Shown here: positions 1-5,827 of the stretch, piece by piece
How the letters are laid out: each line of letters opens with the position of its first letter
Numbering within the stretch: position 1 is the stretch's first letter
NCBI GenBank assembly: GCA_003641345.1
Contig: QNAD01000140.1
Coordinates: 1-6,018, forward strand
Source of the DNA: Candidatus Zixiibacteriota bacterium
GTDB taxonomy: Bacteria > Zixibacteria > MSB-5A5 > GN15 > FEB-12
Length of the DNA stretch: 6,018 nucleotides
Reading direction: 5' to 3'
Notes under the pieces: model-generated
Databases searched by the model: none
Seen by the model: only the letters and a program-made list of their open reading frames with translations
Told to the model about the DNA's origin: nothing
Made by a program: the position numbers and the translations under genes

Positions 1-2
1 AA

Positions 3-533
3 TTACCCAAAGCAATCAATCATTTCCGAATTGGCGAAGCAATTTTTCTTGGGACAGATTTAATTAATGGTGGAACCTTACCCGGATTAAAAAATGATGC
101 TGTCATTCTTGAAGCCGAAATTGCAGAAATCAAAGAAAAAGGACTGGTGCCACTTGCGGAAACTTTATCAATGGCTCCTTTTGAGTCAGAGCAAGTCGGT
201 GATGATTTATCTCCGGGGCAGAGAGGTTATCGGGCGTTAATAAGCGTTGGACAACTGGATACAGAAATTACCGGTCTAACTCCTATTAACTCCGAATATA
301 ATATTGCCGGTGCCAGCAGTGATGTCGCTGTTGTAAATATTGGTGACGAACAAGGTGGGTTGAAAGTAGGTGATACCATTAAGTTTCGGTTAAACTATGC
401 GGCATTGCTTCGTCTTATGAGTGGCAAGTATATAGATAAGGTGGTCTCACCCTCGCTCGACAAACTTGAGAACCTTCCGGAATCCGAACTTCTGGAAGTA
501 GAGCCGGCTATTGAGACAATAGAGGAAGATTGA
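3..533 (+). CDS. Alanine/ornithine-type amino-acid racemase, PLP-dependent (3' part only)
   Basis: The reading frame is open from the left edge to the TGA at 531-533, giving 176 codons, so the true start lies outside the window. The family (Ala_racemase_N fold, ornithine/alanine racemase type) is usually about 350-360 residues, so roughly the C-terminal half is seen. Recognisable family stretches are the INHFRIGEAIFLG segment just inside the window, a GYRALISVGQLDTEITGLTP segment, then NIAGASSDVAVVNIGD and finally FRLNYAALLRLMSGKYIDKVV. In this family a PLP-lysine near the N terminus of a TIM barrel interconverts L- and D-amino acids; that lysine is outside the window and cannot be checked. 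A GTG at 147 could pass for a start, but homology continues well upstream of it. The next gene, an M20 hydrolase fragment, follows at once, suggesting an amino-acid or peptide catabolic operon. Substrate (ornithine, alanine or other) cannot be decided from this half. Confidence 0.8.
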   Translation, partial: LPKAINHFRIGEAIFLGTDLINGGTLPGLKNDAVILEAEIAEIKEKGLVPLAETLSMAPFESEQVGDDLSPGQRGYRALISVGQLDTEITGLTPINSEYNIAGASSDVAVVNIGDEQGGLKVGDTIKFRLNYAALLRLMSGKYIDKVVSPSLDKLENLPESELLEVEPAIETIEED

Positions 534-538
534 AAACT

Positions 539-743
539 ATGAAGTATATTGAGCTAAGAAAATTATTGCACAGCATGCCGGATTTGTCAGGACAGGAAAA
601 AGACACTTCCAAAACAATACTTTCATTTCTCGAAGGTTGTAACCCCGATAAGATAATTACGGGGATCGGGGGCTATGGAATAGCCGCTATCTTTGATGGA
701 AGTCGCAAAGGTCCGAGAGTGATGGTTCGTATCTGAACTCGAA
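539..743 (+). pseudogene. Truncated, frameshifted N-terminal fragment of an M20-family amidohydrolase/peptidase
   Basis: The open frame ends at a TGA at 734-736 after 65 codons. It matches the N-terminus of M20 metal-dependent amidohydrolases (HipO/carboxypeptidase type): ELRKLLHSMPDLSGQEKDT corresponds to the usual RR.LH..PELSG.E, followed by IITGIGGYGIAAIFDG and GPRVMVR. Intact relatives continue with R(S/A)xLDALP, the strand leading to the first metal ligands. Here, skipping a single A at 731 gives R-S-E-L-E, so a one-base insertion appears to have broken the frame; less certain family-like residues continue in shifting frames to about 790. The rest of the ~390-residue enzyme, including the HxCGHDGH metal site, is absent because the 3' end of birA begins at 803. 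The start is taken as ATG 539, which has a good ribosome site (AGAGGAAG, 521-528) inside the end of the racemase gene; TTG 530 is too close to that site. It is probably non-functional. Confidence 0.7.
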
Positions 744-776
744 GTTACCTTTTATTATGAGGCAACGCAGGGAACA

Positions 777-790
777 CAATGAGCTCATTG
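777..790. repeat. Perfect 14-bp palindrome
   Basis: CAATGAGCTCATTG is a perfect inverted repeat with no spacer, lying between the decayed M20 fragment and the convergent end of birA. It directly abuts the hairpin at 791-806. A zero-spacer palindrome is better suited to protein binding as a dimer site, or to being a rearrangement scar, than to an RNA hairpin. No function is assigned. Confidence 0.55.
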
Positions 791-811
791 ATAAACGCCC
801 GTTTATTTTTT
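791..811 (+). terminator. Probable intrinsic terminator of the racemase/M20 transcript
   Basis: ATAAACG-CC-CGTTTAT (791-806) forms a 7-bp stem, or 6 bp with a GCCC loop, followed at once by five Ts (807-811), with the last stem base adding a sixth. This is terminator-shaped for plus-strand transcription and sits between convergent genes, overlapping the birA stop codon (803-805). The stem is AT-rich and so weak. There is no T-run on the other side, so it would not terminate the minus-strand birA transcript in the same way. Confidence 0.45.
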
Positions 812-1819
812 GTATAATCTCATATCTTTAACTATTGTTACTTCACCGCTTGAGAAAGCTTTGATTTTATCACCAATTTTTATAACTAATGCTCCCTTAA
901 TATTGATATCTATCACTTTTCCGGTAATTTTTTCTTTCCCTGAGAGGAGGGTGATTTCTTTGTTTAACAGAGATGAATATTGAAGCAGTCTTTTATGGGA
1001 CTTTTTTAAAGAGTGCTTTTGATAGAGCAGGTATTCTTTTTCTAACTTTGTTAAAAATTGTTGTAATAATTTTACTCTGCTAATTTTTGTTTTGGCTGAT
1101 ATTCTTATTGATGTAGCGAGATTTATAATATTATCAGGAAAGTCAGCAGTTGTTTGATTAATATTAATACCAACTCCGATAATAAGATAATTGATTTTGT
1201 TTTTTTCTGCGGATAGCTCTGATAATATTCCGGCAGTTTTTTTGCCGGATATTAAAACATCATTGGGCCATTTAATTTTTACTTTATCAGGAATAATTTC
1301 ATTTATTGTTTCAGCCAAAGAAAGAGCGGTTATCAATGAAATACCAGGCGCTTCTTCCGGTGAAAATTTAGGTCTTAAAATAAGAGAGAGATAAATTCCG
1401 GTGCCAGACGAAGAATGCCATACACGTCCCAGCCTGCCACGTCCTTTGGTTTGTTCATCGGCTGTAATGATAGTTCCTTCAGGAGCATTTTGTTCAGCTA
1501 AGTCTGAGGCAATATCGTTGGTAGATTTAATTTTGTTATAAGAGTAGCAGGTTTGTCCAATAAATTTTGTTTTTAAATTATACCCTACTTCCGTTGAACT
1601 TAATGTATCCGGAGCAGAAATGAATTTTAATTCATCATTTTTATTCTTATCAAAAATATATCCATAAGTTACAAGAATATTATAAGCTGTTATTATATCT
1701 GATAGGTTACAATTACAAAATTTTGATAATGTTTGAATTGAGAAGAATTCTTGAGGTTTGGATCTAGTATAAAGAAGAATTTTATCAGCCAATTGGTCGT
1801 GATTTATTTGAAGGCTCAT
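803..1819 (-). CDS. birA: Biotin--[acetyl-CoA-carboxylase] ligase BirA with N-terminal HTH
   Basis: This 338-residue protein attaches biotin, through biotinyl-AMP, to the biotin-carrier lysine of acetyl-CoA carboxylase and related enzymes in the cytoplasm. Residues ~1-75 resemble the BirA winged helix-turn-helix. The central catalytic domain shows ST-N at 99-101, the biotinyl-AMP loop GRGRLGR at 126-132, W135 and YLSLILRP at 143-150, then KWPNDV at 183-188 with the conserved lysine, and GVGININ at 215-221. The C-terminal SH3-like domain (~285-335) includes GKVIDINIKGALVIK and SGEV. Length and domain order are those of a bifunctional BirA (ligase plus repressor, about 320-340 residues). The start ATG lies 4 bases after the nadC stop, with no clear Shine-Dalgarno, so translation probably relies on coupling to nadC. 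The HTH suggests it may repress biotin genes, but no BirA-type operator was seen in the window. Confidence 0.95.
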   Translation of the reverse strand: MSLQINHDQLADKILLYTRSKPQEFFSIQTLSKFCNCNLSDIITAYNILVTYGYIFDKNKNDELKFISAPDTLSSTEVGYNLKTKFIGQTCYSYNKIKSTNDIASDLAEQNAPEGTIITADEQTKGRGRLGRVWHSSSGTGIYLSLILRPKFSPEEAPGISLITALSLAETINEIIPDKVKIKWPNDVLISGKKTAGILSELSAEKNKINYLIIGVGININQTTADFPDNIINLATSIRISAKTKISRVKLLQQFLTKLEKEYLLYQKHSLKKSHKRLLQYSSLLNKEITLLSGKEKITGKVIDINIKGALVIKIGDKIKAFSSGEVTIVKDMRLYKK

Positions 1820-1823
1820 TTTT

Positions 1824-2690
1824 TTATTTGGCTTTCAAACTAAAATCAGCACATGGTGCAGAGTGAGTTATTGCTCCTATTGATATAAAATCAACTCCGG
1901 TTTCTGAAATAGCTTTTACATTTTCCAAAGATACATTTCCGGATGCTTCTAATTTTACTGCACTATTTAAATCTTTGGCAATAGTGACTAATTTTTTCAG
2001 TGATTCAATAGATTGATTATCCAGAAGAAGTCTGTCCGCCCCAGAATCAATAGCTTCTTTTAGCTGAGTTTCATTTTCTACTTCAACTTCTATTATTATA
2101 TCTTCAAGTGGTTTATTAAACTGTATTCGGAATTCAGGACTGTTTAAAAAAATCCTGCAATTGTTTATTGCCGATTTGATTGAACCGGCAGATGCAATAT
2201 GATTATCTTTTATTAAAATCATATCATATAAACCGAATCGATGGTTTTGTCCGCCGCCATGTACCACTGCTTTTTTTTCTAACATTCGCCACCCTGGGGT
2301 AGTTTTACGAGTATCGATGATTTGAACCGAACTGTTATTTATTTCTTTTACGAATAATCCTGTAAGAGTTGCAATACCGCTTAAGCGACCGAGAAAATTC
2401 AATGCAGTTCTTTCAGCAGTCAAGACAGTTTGATTAAAGCCGTCTATATCAATAATTATGTCGCCCGATTTAAAACTATCACCATCTCTTAGTAAGAATT
2501 TCAGATTATTTGCAGAATCTACAATTTCAAAAGTACGTGCAAAAGCCTCAAGACCAGACACAATACCATCAGATTTGGCGACTATTTGCCCTTTAAATGG
2601 ATATGGTTCAAGGCAGGCTAATGACGTTATATCTCCCGGACCAACATCTTCAGCCAAAGCCGTTTTAACTATTTGTATTAGTGTATTCAT
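1824..2690 (-). CDS. nadC: Nicotinate-nucleotide diphosphorylase (carboxylating), quinolinate phosphoribosyltransferase
   Basis: NadC converts quinolinate and PRPP to nicotinate mononucleotide, CO2 and pyrophosphate, the last step of de novo NAD precursor synthesis. With the ATG at 2690 the protein has 288 residues, normal for the family. Visible motifs are EDVGPGD (14-20), ERTALNFLGRLSGIAT (93-108), DTRKTTPGWR (126-135) with the Arg/Lys that bind quinolinate and PRPP, GGGQNHR (145-151), IKDNH (160-164), EVEV (201-204), LLLDN (221-225), EASGN (248-252) and SIGAITHS (270-277). The frame is open to TTG 2714 (296 codons), with another ATG at 2702. ATG 2690 is preferred because the family homology begins just after it, and because the TATAAT at 2703-2708 would place the transcript start downstream of the 2702 ATG. 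It is the first gene of a two-gene operon with birA, 4 bases apart. Confidence 0.95.
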   Translation of the reverse strand: MNTLIQIVKTALAEDVGPGDITSLACLEPYPFKGQIVAKSDGIVSGLEAFARTFEIVDSANNLKFLLRDGDSFKSGDIIIDIDGFNQTVLTAERTALNFLGRLSGIATLTGLFVKEINNSSVQIIDTRKTTPGWRMLEKKAVVHGGGQNHRFGLYDMILIKDNHIASAGSIKSAINNCRIFLNSPEFRIQFNKPLEDIIIEVEVENETQLKEAIDSGADRLLLDNQSIESLKKLVTIAKDLNSAVKLEASGNVSLENVKAISETGVDFISIGAITHSAPCADFSLKAK

Positions 2691-2702
2691 TTCTATAGAC
2701 AT

Positions 2703-2728
2703 ATTATAAAACAATAACTAAGTTGGCA
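2703..2728 (-). promoter_or_regulatory. Candidate sigma70-type promoter for nadC-birA
   Basis: Read on the minus strand, TTGCCA (2729-2724; 5 of 6 match to TTGACA) is followed after 15 bases by a perfect TATAAT (2708-2703). The 15-base spacer is shorter than the ideal 17. Transcription would start near 2696, leaving only about 5-7 untranslated bases before the nadC ATG at 2690, so the mRNA would be almost leaderless. This agrees with the lack of a Shine-Dalgarno there. The AT-rich context makes chance matches likely. Confidence 0.4.
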
Positions 2729-2751
2729 AATGTCAAATATGAAATTATATT
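2723..2751 (+). promoter_or_regulatory. Candidate sigma70-type promoter for the IlvC-like gene
   Basis: TTGGCA (2723-2728; 5 of 6 match to TTGACA) and TATATT (2746-2751; 5 of 6 match to TATAAT) are separated by exactly 17 bases. The predicted start near 2758 leaves a ~17-base leader ending in a weak GAGATAGG ribosome site before ATG 2775. The -35 hexamer overlaps the -35 hexamer of the opposing nadC promoter. Confidence 0.5.
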
Positions 2752-2774
2752 GAAATAAATATAGAGATAGGTAA

Positions 2775-3713
2775 ATGGAAAATAAAATTGGTATAATCGG
2801 GTATGGTTCTCAGGGACGTGCCATTGCGTTAAATTTAAAAGACAGCGGATTGGATATAGCTATCGGGCTGAAGTCAGGATCTAAATCCCGAAAAGTTGCC
2901 AATAAAGACGGTTTTGCTCCAATCCTTACTGTTTCCAATTTAGTTAAAAAAGTAGATACCATTTGTTTTGCGTTTCCCGACCATTTACATGGAAGAATTT
3001 ATGAAAAAGAGATAAAACCTTTTCTCAAATCCGGTGTTACACTCTGGTTTTTGCATGGTACTTCGGTGCATTTTGGTTTTGTAAAACCGCCTGAGGATTG
3101 CGATGTTATTATGATTGCTCCTCATGCACCGGGTATTACAGTAAGAGAAAAATATCAAAAAGAAAAAGATTTATCTGCTTTTATATCAATTTATCAAAAT
3201 TTCAGCGGTCAGGCAGAAAAAAAAGCGACTAAATTGGCTAATTTGATTGGATTTAAGAAAAAGAATCTTGTTAATACAAATTTCGAACTTGAGGCTGTCG
3301 GCGATTTATTCGGAGAACAAGCGGTTTTGTGCGGTGGAATGGCGGGACTGATAAAAGCCGGATATGATACTCTTCGTAAAAATGGATTTCCACCTGAAAA
3401 CGCTTATCTTGAAGTGTCATATCAATTAGATTTGATAATATATCTGATTAAAAATTATGGTATTGAAGGCATGTACAACCGGATATCTGTTGCCGCACAG
3501 TTTGGGTCAGTTATGAGTAGTAAAAAACTTATTGATAAACATGTAAGAAAACAGATGGAAATAATATTTAACAACATCAAATCTGGTAAATTTCCTAAAG
3601 AACTCAATAATTTGACAGATTCTGATATAAAAAAGATGTCAAAATCCCTTAAGGCATTATCTTCAGAAGAGTTTGAGGAAGTTGCGAAAAAATTCTCTCC
3701 AAAAAATAAATAA
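2775..3713 (+). CDS. Ketol-acid reductoisomerase (IlvC) family protein with altered active site
   Basis: The 312-residue protein aligns along its length with class I ketol-acid reductoisomerases (usually ~330-340 residues), which use NAD(P)H and Mg2+ to turn acetolactate into the valine/leucine precursor. The N-terminal Rossmann domain has GYGSQGRA (9-16) and a GLKSGSKSRKVA loop (31-42) suited to NADPH. The HG of the substrate pocket (94-95) is kept. The knotted C-terminal domain keeps DLFGEQAVLCGG (177-188, with metal ligands D177 and E181), AGYDTL, YLE (E213) and the Ser of RIS (S238). Key changes: the APKGPG lysine is His at 117 (APHAPG); the HELKL glutamate is Gln at 217 (SYQLDL); SDTAEFG has become SVAAQFG; and the conserved ETETD before DLFGEQ is altered. 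The C-terminal tail is short. No branched-chain pathway genes are adjacent. It may therefore act on another substrate or be a reductase without isomerase activity; a divergent true IlvC remains possible. ATG 2775 is the first start in frame after the promoter. Confidence 0.85.
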   Translation: MENKIGIIGYGSQGRAIALNLKDSGLDIAIGLKSGSKSRKVANKDGFAPILTVSNLVKKVDTICFAFPDHLHGRIYEKEIKPFLKSGVTLWFLHGTSVHFGFVKPPEDCDVIMIAPHAPGITVREKYQKEKDLSAFISIYQNFSGQAEKKATKLANLIGFKKKNLVNTNFELEAVGDLFGEQAVLCGGMAGLIKAGYDTLRKNGFPPENAYLEVSYQLDLIIYLIKNYGIEGMYNRISVAAQFGSVMSSKKLIDKHVRKQMEIIFNNIKSGKFPKELNNLTDSDIKKMSKSLKALSSEEFEEVAKKFSPKNK

Positions 3714-3829
3714 TATTTTCATCAAAGAAAATGGTTTTTCAACAAGTCCAATTAGCAGAGTGTTTTTTTAAATTATCATTTGTATTAAATTGTTGACGGG
3801 TAAATAACAGCTTGTTAGCTTTTATCATT
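3714..3829 (+). promoter_or_regulatory. Intergenic region with a weak candidate promoter for the HEAT-cyclophilin operon
   Basis: This ~116-base gap contains TTGACG at 3793-3798 (5 of 6 match to TTGACA), with TAGCTT 17 bases downstream at 3816-3821 as a poor -10. An AT-only inverted repeat lies at the end of the IlvC-like gene (3703-3719) and a T-run at about 3762-3769, but neither makes a convincing terminator. No Shine-Dalgarno precedes ATG 3830. Read-through from the upstream gene is possible. Confidence 0.25.
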
Positions 3830-5827
3830 ATGAAAAAATTCTTTAAAACAACTGTAATAATATTATTAGTGTCCGTTATCGGTGTTGTTGGCTATTATTT
3901 TTATGATACTTTTCGTGAAAAAAGTTACGATGAACAACTATCACGTATAATTCATCTTGAAGATAAACGCAAAGTAACATCCGAATTAAAAAGATTTCTC
4001 GAAAATCCTGTTCCGGAACTTCGAAAAAGAGCATCGTTGGCAATTGGTCGTATTGGTTCCCCCGGGGTTGGTAGGATATTATTTAAAATGGTTGGAGACA
4101 GCTCAATTGATGTTGCCGCTACCGCCGCTTTTGCAATAGGCTTGACTAATGAAAAAGAATATGCCTCAAAGCTGATTAATATTGCATTTGATTTGCCTGC
4201 TAAAGTTGGAGGCAAAGCAATTATTTCTGCCGGACGTTTAGCTGATAGCAGTATGACAGATGTAACAGATCAAATACCATCCTATTTCACTCATCCATCG
4301 CCCGATGTTCGTGAATCAGCAATAATGGCTATTTTATATTCTAATGCTCGCAACAAAACAGATGAGTTAATCAACTTGATGAAATCCGAATCTGATGCAA
4401 AAGTAAAAACAACAATTCTATATGTTCTTTCACGGATGGGTGTTAAAAATGCCGGTTCTATATATGTCAATTATCTGGCTGATCCCGAACCTTATATTAG
4501 GGCTTATGCATTACGTGGATTAAGTAAAGTTGGTTCTAATGATGCTCTCAGGTATTTATCAATCGCTTTGAATGACTCCGATGTCAGAGTCGTTGCTCAA
4601 GCGATAGGTGAATTAAGCTGTCAGACAAAAGGAAATCCGGGTGAACTTATTTTCAAACGGCTTGAGAAAGAACAGGATGAGAACCTGATTGTAGCATCTT
4701 TTACAGCTTTGCAAAAACTTAAATACAGTCATGGGACGGATTTTGCCGAAGCTATTTTTGATCGAAATCCAACAGAAAATGTAATAGTAGCGTCAATCAA
4801 ATATCTTGCATCAATAAAAAAAGATCGTGCAGTAAATTTGATTGATTCTCTGCTTTTATCAGAAAGTTTTTATGTTAAAGCCGCTTGTGCCGAAGCCTAT
4901 GGATTAGTAAACAGTAAAAACGTAATTACTCGTTTGGCAACCTTATTTAAGGCGGAAGATCCTTTTATTCGGGCGGCGGCATTTAAACAGCTGGTCAAAC
5001 TTGATAGCAATAATGTAAAATTTTATATCAATCAGGCTTTAAATGATGAAGATTATGTTTTGCCGGTTTATGCTATTGAAGAGATTAAAAATCAAAAACT
5101 CAGATATTTTTTACCTGTCTTGCAGACTCTTATTTCCCGTGGCGAAAAAATAGATGTTGATATCCGTAAGTCAATTGTTGAATTATCTACTGCGTTTTTA
5201 AAAGAAGATAAGAATGATAATTTGGCTCATGAACTTTTGATTGCCGGTACTCTTGATTATGATTATATCGTAAGAAGAGATGCTGTTGAAGCATACGAAG
5301 ATATTTTTGGAGAGAATAAATATGGCATGCTTGATGGTGTTATGACCATGATTTCCGAAAGTAAAATAGAATCATCAATTTCAAAATATAAAAACCGCCC
5401 CTATGTTATTATGACAACTAATAAAGGAATTGTCGAATTTGAGCTTTATTTTGATACTGCCCCATTGACAACTTTGAATTTCATTGAACTGGTTGAAAGC
5501 GGGTTTTATAATGGTTTAACATTTCATCGGGTGGTGCCTAATTTTGTTGTTCAGGGTGGCGACCCGCATGGTGATGGATGGGGTGGTCCGGGGTATAATA
5601 TTAGGTGCGAATACAGCGACATTCCTTATGAAACCGGAACAATAGGTATTGCAACTTCGGGCAAAGATACCGGAGGTTCACAGTTCTTCTTTACTCTTTC
5701 GCCACAGCCACATTTGAATAGTCGTTATACTGCTTTTGGCCAGGTAATAACTGGGATGGATGTTCTTTTGAAAATAGTTCGCAGTGATATTATAGAAGGA
5801 ATTGTAATAAAGGACGGAGCTATATGA
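3830..5827 (+). CDS. Membrane-anchored HEAT-repeat protein fused to cyclophilin-type peptidyl-prolyl isomerase
   Basis: From ATG 3830 the product is 665 residues. Residues 1-25 form MKKFFK plus a hydrophobic stretch (TVIILLVSVIGVVGYYFY) ending without an obvious cleavage site, which predicts a signal anchor holding the rest outside the inner membrane. Residues ~55-505 hold about 12 HEAT-type helical pairs, with the recurring D/P-x-VR-x-x-A-x-x-A-L-G pattern (for example HPSPDVRESAIMAIL, ADPEPYIRAYALRGLSKVG, NDSDVRVVAQAIGEL, EDPFIRAAAFKQLVKL). Residues ~523-665 form a cyclophilin domain that catalyses proline cis/trans isomerisation. Its site is complete: FHRVVPNF with the catalytic Arg567 and Phe572, Q575 of VVQGGDP, and GSQFFFT with Gln618 and Phe620. 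The HLNSRYTAFGQV segment is typical of bacterial cyclophilins (His in place of the tryptophan of human CypA). The frame extends to TTG 3812, which would put LAFII before MKKFF; the Lys-rich ATG start fits a signal better. Its stop overlaps the next ATG. Confidence 0.9.
   Translation: MKKFFKTTVIILLVSVIGVVGYYFYDTFREKSYDEQLSRIIHLEDKRKVTSELKRFLENPVPELRKRASLAIGRIGSPGVGRILFKMVGDSSIDVAATAAFAIGLTNEKEYASKLINIAFDLPAKVGGKAIISAGRLADSSMTDVTDQIPSYFTHPSPDVRESAIMAILYSNARNKTDELINLMKSESDAKVKTTILYVLSRMGVKNAGSIYVNYLADPEPYIRAYALRGLSKVGSNDALRYLSIALNDSDVRVVAQAIGELSCQTKGNPGELIFKRLEKEQDENLIVASFTALQKLKYSHGTDFAEAIFDRNPTENVIVASIKYLASIKKDRAVNLIDSLLLSESFYVKAACAEAYGLVNSKNVITRLATLFKAEDPFIRAAAFKQLVKLDSNNVKFYINQALNDEDYVLPVYAIEEIKNQKLRYFLPVLQTLISRGEKIDVDIRKSIVELSTAFLKEDKNDNLAHELLIAGTLDYDYIVRRDAVEAYEDIFGENKYGMLDGVMTMISESKIESSISKYKNRPYVIMTTNKGIVEFELYFDTAPLTTLNFIELVESGFYNGLTFHRVVPNFVVQGGDPHGDGWGGPGYNIRCEYSDIPYETGTIGIATSGKDTGGSQFFFTLSPQPHLNSRYTAFGQVITGMDVLLKIVRSDIIEGIVIKDGAI

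Noticed and set aside
734..802. Programmed frameshifting to express a longer M20 protein
   Set aside because: No slippery heptamer or downstream structure lies at the shift, and the remainder of the enzyme is absent, so an in-frame product could not be functional.
1191..1394. Plus-strand open frame of 67 codons
   Set aside because: It lies wholly antisense to the well-conserved birA catalytic domain and resembles no known protein.
2458..2709. Plus-strand open frame of 83 codons opposite nadC
   Set aside because: It is antisense to the conserved start of nadC and has no independent support.
3703..3719. AAAATA/TATTTT inverted repeat as a terminator of the IlvC-like gene
   Set aside because: The stem is entirely A-T, short, and not followed by a T-run, so it is expected by chance in such AT-rich DNA.
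3730..3770. Hairpin GAAAA/TTTTC and later T-run in the gap before the HEAT gene
   Set aside because: The weak hairpin and the T-run are well apart and do not form a terminator together.
3952..4215. Minus-strand open frame of 87 codons inside the HEAT gene
   Set aside because: It is a shadow of the HEAT repeat coding pattern; no ribosome site or protein similarity.
4000..5360. Possible DNA-level tandem repeats in the HEAT region
   Set aside because: The periodicity is in the protein pattern only; the nucleotide sequences of the units have diverged and show no direct repeat.
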